Source: JANMEX01 sp031423755 (GTDB lineage Bacteria; Pseudomonadota; Alphaproteobacteria; Rhizobiales; Rhizobiaceae). From it: a DNA stretch of 11,437 nucleotides. The notes under the pieces were generated by a model. It was not told the DNA's origin. It did not search any database and saw only the letters and a list, made by a program, of their open reading frames with translations. Where the stretch lies: positions 1 to 11,437 of the forward strand of contig JANPGC010000309.1 of the NCBI GenBank assembly GCA_031423755.1, read 5' to 3'. This document shows, one piece after another, positions 6,576 through 11,437 of the stretch. Every line of letters starts with the position of its first letter. Within the stretch, counting starts at the first letter, position 1. A program made the position numbers and the translations under genes.

Positions 6576-7632
6576 AGGGCAGCACTTTTGCGGCGCGCAG
6601 CTTGTCGAACGCGTCGGTGAAGGAGCGCACCGAGTTTTGATATCCCTTAAAGCCTTTGTCGCGGCTCTTGGTCATGTCGGTGAAATTCTCGATGACGCGG
6701 CCAAGATCGGCGTCCGAATGCCACCATGAGGCAACAGAGGTCAGCGCATTTTTCTGCAAACCATTCTTGGCAACAATCTTGTCCCAAACCGGTTCCAAAC
6801 CTTCCATCTGCTGTTCCAGCGGCTGGGCATGGCCTGGATATTCTGCAGCTTCGACACCGAGATATGCGGCGAGTTTTGACCACATCCAATTCCAGCGGAA
6901 TACTTCGCCGTTGACGATATTGAAGGCTTCATTGCGTGCCGTTGGTTCGGTCGCTGCCCACAGCAAATGCTGGGCAATGATCCGCCCGTCGGTAATATCA
7001 ACACAAGCTTCGTATTGCTGCGGGGAACCTGGAAACACGAACGGGCGGCCTGTTTTCTTGCAAATTGCCGCGTAGGCGCCAAGCGTGGCGGCCATGTTCA
7101 TCTGGTTTCCGACGGCATATCCGATAAGCGTGTGCGGACGATGCACCGACCACGTAAAACCTTGCTTCTTTGCCGCAGCAAAAAGCTCATCCTCCTGATC
7201 ATAATAAAAGTTCTGATAAGGCAGGCGCGGCTGTTCTTCACGGAACGGCGTTATCATTTTGGATTTTGCGTAGGCTTCGAACGGCCCCATATAATGCTTG
7301 AGGCCCGTGACCAAAGCCGCGTGCTTGATGTTCTTGCCTTCAACAGCATTCAACAAGTTGCGAACCATGCCGGCATTAACGCGGCAGTTTTCCGCTTCAG
7401 TGGCTTGGCGCAGCCATGTGGTGATAAACACGTCTGTCGGCATGACTGACGCCAAGGCAGGACCAACCGCCTTTTCATCCGTCAGGTCGACAGAGATGTG
7501 GTTCACACCCTTTGGCAGGTCATTCGCATGCCGCGATATGCCTGAGACCGTCCACCCGTTTTCGAGCAGATGCTCCGCCAGATGGCGGCCGATAATGCCT
7601 GAAACACCGGCGATCAGCGCGTGGCGCGTCAT
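6574..7632 (-). CDS. PRISE-type atypical SDR (progesterone 5-beta-reductase/iridoid synthase-like enone reductase)
   Basis: A 352-residue NAD(P)-dependent reductase. Residues 9-15 (GVSGIIG) form the atypical-SDR Gly motif, and 'GISRH' at 31-35 places an Arg after strand 2, suggesting NADPH. Hallmarks of the PRISE family follow in order: 'VTGLKHYMGPFEAY' (108-121; the conserved Lys of 'TGxKHYxGP' is K112), 'NFYYDQED' (141-148; the tyrosine pair that supplies the catalytic Tyr), 'WSVHRPHTLIGYA' (161-173), 'FNIVNGEVFRWNWMW' (237-251) and a late 'SWWHSDADLGR'. Known family members reduce activated C=C bonds of enones or enals; plant members act on progesterone and 8-oxogeranial. The length fits the family (about 350-390 aa). 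ATG at 7632 follows AAGGGA (7641-7646) at eight bases and overlaps the upstream dehydrogenase stop by four bases. In a sugar-importer operon the substrate is probably not a steroid; an unsaturated keto-sugar or aglycone is a guess. Annotation pipelines may call it just an NAD-dependent epimerase. Confidence 0.88.
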   Translation of the reverse strand: MTRHALIAGVSGIIGRHLAEHLLENGWTVSGISRHANDLPKGVNHISVDLTDEKAVGPALASVMPTDVFITTWLRQATEAENCRVNAGMVRNLLNAVEGKNIKHAALVTGLKHYMGPFEAYAKSKMITPFREEQPRLPYQNFYYDQEDELFAAAKKQGFTWSVHRPHTLIGYAVGNQMNMAATLGAYAAICKKTGRPFVFPGSPQQYEACVDITDGRIIAQHLLWAATEPTARNEAFNIVNGEVFRWNWMWSKLAAYLGVEAAEYPGHAQPLEQQMEGLEPVWDKIVAKNGLQKNALTSVASWWHSDADLGRVIENFTDMTKSRDKGFKGYQNSVRSFTDAFDKLRAAKVLP

Positions 7633-8621
7633 GAATTCAGTCCCTTTGTTGAAAGCGTGACCTTGATGCAGGCCTGTGGATCTTTGCCGAGTTCGAATGC
7701 TTTGACAGCGTCAGTCAGGCCGAAGTGGTGGGTCTGGATCGGCGACAGGTCGATCCCAGTGCGCTCCAGGAAGCGGATCGCCGCAGGCCACACACCGGGC
7801 GAGCCGATGCAGCCCCTTATCGTCAGGTTTTTCAGCTGCATGAGCCCCAGCGTCGATGTGACCTTCCGGCCAATGTTGAGGCCGACCATCGAAATGCGGC
7901 CATTCTCCATGGCGTATTCGAGGACATTGGCGACGGACGCATCGTGACCTGAGGCTTCGACCACCAGGTCAGCACCGTTGCCGGAGGTCAGTTCGTTGAT
8001 GCGTTCAACCGGGTTGTCATTGGCATCGACGACTTCGGCAGCGCCGAGTCTCAACGCAATCTCGCGGCGCTTGGCGATCGGATCGACGACAATGACACGG
8101 GCGCCCATGCCGATGGCCGCTGCCGCTGTCACAAGCCCGATTGTTCCGCCACCTGAAACCACGACTGTTTCGGAAGCATTGGTGCCGCCTGAGCGCAGGA
8201 CTGCATAGAACCCGCAGGTGAACGGCTCGATCAATGCGCCACGATTGTCGTCAACACCGTCGGGCAGCTTGTGCAGCCAATCGGGATTGACGTTGAAATA
8301 TTCGCGGTCAGCGCCGTTCATCGAGAAGCCGAAGTGATGCAGGCGCTCGGGCGTGCGCACCACGCACTCGCCGACCACGCGGTCGCCGCGCTTGAAGTTC
8401 TTGACGGATTTGCCGACCTCGACGATTTCGCCGCACCATTCATGGCCCGGCGTCACGGGATAGGAAATCGGGATGATGTAGCGGCCCGCCAACAACTCAT
8501 AATCGGAATGGCAGATACCGATCGTACTGGTTTTGATCAGCACTTCCGTGTCGCTGATTTCCGGTACCGGCATGTCGAGAATTTGCGGGTTGTCAGGTTG
8601 TTCGAAGACAAGGGCCTTCAT
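7629..8621 (-). CDS. MDR-family zinc-dependent alcohol/polyol dehydrogenase, structural zinc lobe lost
   Basis: A 330-residue medium-chain dehydrogenase with an N-terminal GroES-like catalytic domain and a C-terminal Rossmann domain. Catalytic zinc ligands are visible: C37 in 'GICHSD', H60 and E61 in 'PGHEW', and E132 in 'ALIEPF'. The nucleotide motif is 'GGGTIG' (157-162), with D180 at the end of strand 2 (VIVVDP), which favours NAD. The stretch after 'GDRVVGECVV' (79-88), which in sorbitol/threonine dehydrogenases holds four spaced cysteines for structural zinc, reads 'RTPERLHHFGFSMNG' with no Cys and is short, so that site is absent. Start ATG 8621 has GGAG seven bases upstream. It starts 15 bp after the oxidoreductase gene and overlaps the PRISE-type gene by four bases, so it is firmly in the operon. 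It probably oxidises a secondary alcohol of a sugar or polyol; the exact substrate cannot be read. Confidence 0.88.
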   Translation of the reverse strand: MKALVFEQPDNPQILDMPVPEISDTEVLIKTSTIGICHSDYELLAGRYIIPISYPVTPGHEWCGEIVEVGKSVKNFKRGDRVVGECVVRTPERLHHFGFSMNGADREYFNVNPDWLHKLPDGVDDNRGALIEPFTCGFYAVLRSGGTNASETVVVSGGGTIGLVTAAAAIGMGARVIVVDPIAKRREIALRLGAAEVVDANDNPVERINELTSGNGADLVVEASGHDASVANVLEYAMENGRISMVGLNIGRKVTSTLGLMQLKNLTIRGCIGSPGVWPAAIRFLERTGIDLSPIQTHHFGLTDAVKAFELGKDPQACIKVTLSTKGLNS

Positions 8622-8636
8622 GTTGTTTCTCCAACT

Positions 8637-9647
8637 CTAAAGGCTGACCACTGCGCCATCTTGCGCAGCGGAAGCGATGATGGCTTCAAGGATGGCGATG
8701 TTGTTGACGAGCTCTTCGCCGGTGATCCGATAGGTTTCCCTGCCGCGAATGGCGCGGGCGAAGCTGACCAGATTGTCTTTCACCGGTTCTGCCGCCGGTA
8801 TTTCCTTCACCGTAATCGGCGAGCCGGTTGTGGCGGATGTCACCACCCAGCCAGCGGGGGATTCGACATGCGCCTTGTCGCGGATGTCGATCCAACCCTT
8901 GGTTCCGAACAGGGCGAAGCGCGATATGAACGGCGTCGCCAATGTCGCTGAAATATAAGCGGTGCCGCCGTTCTTGAAGCGGATGTGGGCGCTCATCGTA
9001 TCGCCTTGCGGGATGCTTGAGGCGAGCTTTTCACACGAAACACGGACATCGCGCGCGGGGCCGAACAAAAGCGTGGACAGGTCGGTCAAATGGATCCCGG
9101 TGGCCGTCATGCCGCCGACCGGCGCTTCGGAGGGGTTGAGCCGCCAGTTGCTGGCGTCGAGCGTGACGAATTTGTCGTGGCTGAAATTGGCTTCCACCTG
9201 AAGCAAGCGTCCGAGACTTCCGTTCTGGGCCGCAGAAATCATCTCGGCGACAGGCGGTTCGAACCGCCTTTCATGGCCCATGCCCAGGATCAGGTTTGCG
9301 GCGGCGCAGGCGTTGACTGCTTTTTCGGCTCCGGCCTTGGTGAGGGCCAGCGGCTTCTCGCAGAAAATATGTTTGCCGGCGGCGACGGCCCGTTCGATCT
9401 GTTCGGCGTGAAGGGAATGCGGTGTCGCGAGGATGACGGCTTCAACGCCGGGATGTTTCAAGGCTTCGCTGTCATTTGGATAACACGCAAAACCGTTCTG
9501 ACTGGCAAAAGCCGCGCCATCAGGATTCGGCTCTGCCGCGCAGACGATTTCGATGTCCTGATTTGCGCTTTGCAAAACAGCCGTCATCTTCCTGCCCCAC
9601 CAGCCGAGGCCGATCATCGCTACTTTCACTGGTGCTTCTGACGTCAT
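8637..9647 (-). CDS. Gfo/Idh/MocA family sugar or inositol-type dehydrogenase
   Basis: A 336-residue two-domain oxidoreductase. The N-terminal Rossmann domain has 'MIGLGWWGRK' (11-20) and 'AVILATPHSLH' (70-80). 'CEKPLAL' (96-102) is the family signature, with catalytic Lys K98. The C-terminal alpha/beta domain includes 'GHERRFEPPV' (124-133) and 'GGMTATGIHLTDL' (178-190), where H186 is the usual catalytic or substrate-positioning His. Members oxidise or reduce a ring hydroxyl of inositols, sugars or glycosides with NAD(P), often at C3. The ribosome site is weak (GGAAAG about eight bases before ATG 9647). It lies 18 bp after the upstream dehydrogenase gene and 15 bp before the next one. Nothing is missing against the usual family length. 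A role in oxidising the imported sugar or glycoside is inferred from context. Confidence 0.92.
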   Translation of the reverse strand: MTSEAPVKVAMIGLGWWGRKMTAVLQSANQDIEIVCAAEPNPDGAAFASQNGFACYPNDSEALKHPGVEAVILATPHSLHAEQIERAVAAGKHIFCEKPLALTKAGAEKAVNACAAANLILGMGHERRFEPPVAEMISAAQNGSLGRLLQVEANFSHDKFVTLDASNWRLNPSEAPVGGMTATGIHLTDLSTLLFGPARDVRVSCEKLASSIPQGDTMSAHIRFKNGGTAYISATLATPFISRFALFGTKGWIDIRDKAHVESPAGWVVTSATTGSPITVKEIPAAEPVKDNLVSFARAIRGRETYRITGEELVNNIAILEAIIASAAQDGAVVSL

Positions 9648-9665
9648 TTATATTTCTTTCCGGTC

Positions 9666-10733
9666 CTAGACCGTGACCAAGATTTTCATGTGATTGACGG
9701 ACCGGTCGAGCAGCGCATCGAAGCCCTGCTTGACAACGTCATCGGAATTGATGTTGGCGGTGACGATTTTTTCGATCGGCAGAATACCGGCTTCGACCAT
9801 CCGGATGATGCGCGGCCAGCATTGCACTGGGTAGCACCATGTGGCTTCGAGCGTGATGTCCTTGAGCGCCCACAACATCGCATCAATGCTGGCGGGCTTC
9901 ATGTGCAATCCGGTTTGCACAACGCGTCCTTGGCGGCGCACCGCGGCAACGCAAGTGTTGAGGCTGGCTTCCAAACCGACGCATTCGATTGCCACGTCAA
10001 CGCCGACGCCTTCTTCAGTCATGTCGCGAATGATTTCGGCCACGTTCTGGCTTGTCGGGTCGATGACTATCGCTTCGGGCACGAGATCGCTTGCCATCTT
10101 GCGGCGGAAGGCATTGGGCTCGGATACGAATATCTGGGCTGCGCCAGCGGCCTTGACGGCAAGCAGGGTGAGCGCGCCGATTGGGCCAACGCCCGAGACC
10201 AGAACCGTCGATCCGGATGTGACGCCGCCGCGATCTGCGGCATAGACTGCAACAGCGGCGGGCTCGATCATCGCACCCTGGATATCGCTGACGCCTTTTG
10301 GCAGAACCGCGACGTTGTAATCGTTGACGACGGCAAGTTCGCTCATGCCGCCCCAAGCCCAGCTGAGGCCAACGCAGCCCATCTTTTCGCTCAGGTGGTA
10401 GAGGCCGCGCCGACCATAGTAGTCGTCACGCGGGGAGATCAGCGGCTGGATCGAAACGCGGTCACCGGCTTTGACATTGGTGACTGCTGAACCGGTATCG
10501 GCGACAATCGCGCTGAACTCATGCCCGAGGATCTGCGGGTTGGTGGCGCCTGTGTAGACATGCGGTGTCTGCGGGGTCACGATGGGACCGGCGATGTATT
10601 CGTGCAGGTCCGTGCCGCAGATACCCGTCACCAGAGGTTTGATCAAAACATCGGTTGGCCCAAGCTTTTGCGACGGCGCGGCAACGTCCTCGACGCGAAT
10701 GTCCTTCGCTGCATGAAACCTGACTGCCTTCAT
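9666..10733 (-). CDS. MDR-family dehydrogenase resembling 2,3-butanediol dehydrogenase, structural-zinc cysteines replaced
   Basis: A 355-residue medium-chain dehydrogenase. Catalytic zinc ligands are present: C39 in 'GICGTDLHEY', H71 and E72 in 'LGHEF', and E157 in 'MIEPAAV'. The long insert 'YIAGPIVTPQTPHVYTGA' before 'GHEF' and the 'LSEKMGCVGLSWAWGGMSE' stretch match the butanediol dehydrogenase subgroup. The cofactor motif is 'GVGPIG' (181-186), with acidic E205 after strand 2, suggesting NAD. Where relatives have four structural-zinc cysteines (CxxCxxCx7C), an ungapped reading gives P101, D104, G107 and S115, so that site is lost. The ATG at 10733 is chosen over the upstream GTG at 10742: AGGAG (10742-10746) lies eight bases from the ATG and overlaps the GTG itself, and the protein then begins with the family-typical 'MKAVRF'. 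The gene is 22 bp after the SDR gene and 18 bp before the Gfo/Idh/MocA gene. The substrate is probably a vicinal diol, polyol or sugar alcohol (inference). Confidence 0.9.
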   Translation of the reverse strand: MKAVRFHAAKDIRVEDVAAPSQKLGPTDVLIKPLVTGICGTDLHEYIAGPIVTPQTPHVYTGATNPQILGHEFSAIVADTGSAVTNVKAGDRVSIQPLISPRDDYYGRRGLYHLSEKMGCVGLSWAWGGMSELAVVNDYNVAVLPKGVSDIQGAMIEPAAVAVYAADRGGVTSGSTVLVSGVGPIGALTLLAVKAAGAAQIFVSEPNAFRRKMASDLVPEAIVIDPTSQNVAEIIRDMTEEGVGVDVAIECVGLEASLNTCVAAVRRQGRVVQTGLHMKPASIDAMLWALKDITLEATWCYPVQCWPRIIRMVEAGILPIEKIVTANINSDDVVKQGFDALLDRSVNHMKILVTV

Positions 10734-10741
10734 TGCCCGCA

Positions 10742-10746
10742 CTCCT
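10742..10746 (-). promoter_or_regulatory. Ribosome binding site deciding the butanediol-dehydrogenase-like start
   Basis: AGGAG on the minus strand, eight bases before the ATG at 10733. Its last base overlaps the in-frame GTG at 10740-10742, which therefore cannot use it. Confidence 0.65.
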
Positions 10747-10755
10747 GCACTGTCG

Positions 10756-11437
10756 TCATGTCAAAACCATCCCGCCATCCACCATGTAGGTCTGCCCGGT
10801 GACATAGTCGGAGCCGGATGAGGCGAGAAACGTCGTCACCCCGGTGATGTCCTCAGGGGTGGAATAGCGGCCGACGAGTATCGACTGACTGAATTCGTTG
10901 ATTGCTTGATCGGGTTTTTGCGTCAGGCCCAGATCCATGAATTCACGGTCAAGCTGCTCCCACAATTCGGTGCGGACAACGCCGGGCGCAAATGCGTTGA
11001 CGGTGATCTTTTCCGTTGCCAATGCCCGCGCCGCTGCTTGCGTGAGGGCGACAACTGCAAATTTGGAAGCGCAGTAGTGGGCAAACAACGGGTAACCCTG
11101 CTTGCCTGCAATGGAAGCCGTGTTGATGATCTTGCCGCCCGTGCCCTGCGCCTTCATCTGCTTGGCGGCTTCCTGTGTGCCGATCAAAACGCCGAGCCCG
11201 TTTACATCCATGATGCGATGCCAGTCTTCTTCCGTGACATCCATGAAGTTGCATGTCTGGCTGATGCCCGCGTTGTTGTAGATCACATCGAGCTTGCCAA
11301 AAGCTTGTACCGTAACGGCAATCATTGCAGCTGTGCTGGCGCGATCTGCGACGTTGACTTCGGCAGCAATCGCATTGGGTCCGATGCTGTCTGCAACGCT
11401 GCGCGCTGCTTCAATGTTCAGGTCGGCCACGCAGACG
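10756..11437 (-). CDS. Classical SDR, acetoin reductase/meso-2,3-butanediol dehydrogenase-like, 5'-truncated by the window edge
   Basis: The frame is open to the right edge. The GTG at 11430 is not the start: codons before it give 'VC' and together they read 'VCVADLN', the end of SDR strand 2 with the Asp that selects NAD(H). About 30-35 residues, including the TGxxxGxG motif, lie outside. Visible motifs, counting from the GTG at 11430, are NNAG (52-55), the catalytic Ser in 'NTASIAGKQG' (93-102) and YxxxK in 'HYCASKFAV' (108-116), then 'ITVNAFAPGVVRTELWEQLD' and the C-terminal 'YVTGQTYMVDGGMV'. These last two resemble acetoin/diacetyl reductases and sugar-alcohol SDRs closely. It is the most upstream visible gene of the train, 22 bp before the butanediol dehydrogenase-like gene. 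The reaction is NAD(H)-linked interconversion of a hydroxyl and a keto group; in this operon a polyol or sugar substrate is as likely as acetoin. Confidence 0.88.
   Translation of the reverse strand, partial: VCVADLNIEAARSVADSIGPNAIAAEVNVADRASTAAMIAVTVQAFGKLDVIYNNAGISQTCNFMDVTEEDWHRIMDVNGLGVLIGTQEAAKQMKAQGTGGKIINTASIAGKQGYPLFAHYCASKFAVVALTQAAARALATEKITVNAFAPGVVRTELWEQLDREFMDLGLTQKPDQAINEFSQSILVGRYSTPEDITGVTTFLASSGSDYVTGQTYMVDGGMVLT

Noticed and set aside
9690..10490. A 266-codon + strand open frame antisense to the butanediol dehydrogenase-like gene
   Set aside because: It mirrors a well-supported MDR gene, has no recognisable domain, and long antisense frames are expected from the codon use of GC-rich genes. 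The same applies to the + strand frames at 3126-3794, 5898-6620 and 8271-8951.

Overview
The window looks like chromosomal or secondary-replicon DNA of an alphaproteobacterium, most likely order Hyphomicrobiales (Rhizobiales; a Brucella/Ochrobactrum or Agrobacterium relative). This rests on moderately high GC, typical protein style, tightly packed genes and a CUT2-type sugar uptake operon of the kind these bacteria carry in large numbers. The genus is a guess from style; no rRNA, tRNA or other marker gene is present. I saw no insertion sequence, phage gene, CRISPR array or tRNA.

Layout. On the + strand, positions 1-1257 hold the 3' part of a gene for a family 1 solute-binding-protein fold; its start lies outside the window. 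Everything else is one long minus-strand gene train that enters from the right edge and runs leftward to about 1299. In transcription order it encodes: a 5'-truncated classical SDR (acetoin reductase-like); an MDR dehydrogenase (2,3-butanediol dehydrogenase-like); a Gfo/Idh/MocA oxidoreductase; a second MDR dehydrogenase; an atypical SDR of the PRISE type (progesterone 5-beta-reductase/iridoid synthase); an RbsC-like permease; a periplasmic sugar-binding protein; an 835-codon fusion of an RbsA-like double ATPase with an RbsC-like permease; and a VOC (glyoxalase/epimerase-fold) protein. Spacing is -4 to 22 bp through most of the train, then 68 bp (with a perfect 10-bp hairpin) after the binding-protein gene and 95 bp before the VOC gene. 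The train converges on the + strand gene across 41 bp with no convincing terminator.

How it works together (inference). The binding protein, separate permease and ATPase-permease fusion make one complete CUT2 importer in which both ATPase domains and one of two non-identical membrane domains sit on a single chain. The imported compound would then meet at least five NAD(P)-dependent oxidoreductases and a VOC enzyme. No kinase, aldolase or isomerase is visible here, so the pathway is redox-heavy and its substrate cannot be named from this sequence; a polyol, a modified sugar or a glycoside is plausible. Most unusual are the PRISE-type enone reductase inside a sugar-importer operon, the ATPase-permease fusion, and the loss of the structural-zinc cysteines in both MDR dehydrogenases. 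Upstream of the SDR, the operon promoter and any regulator lie outside the window.
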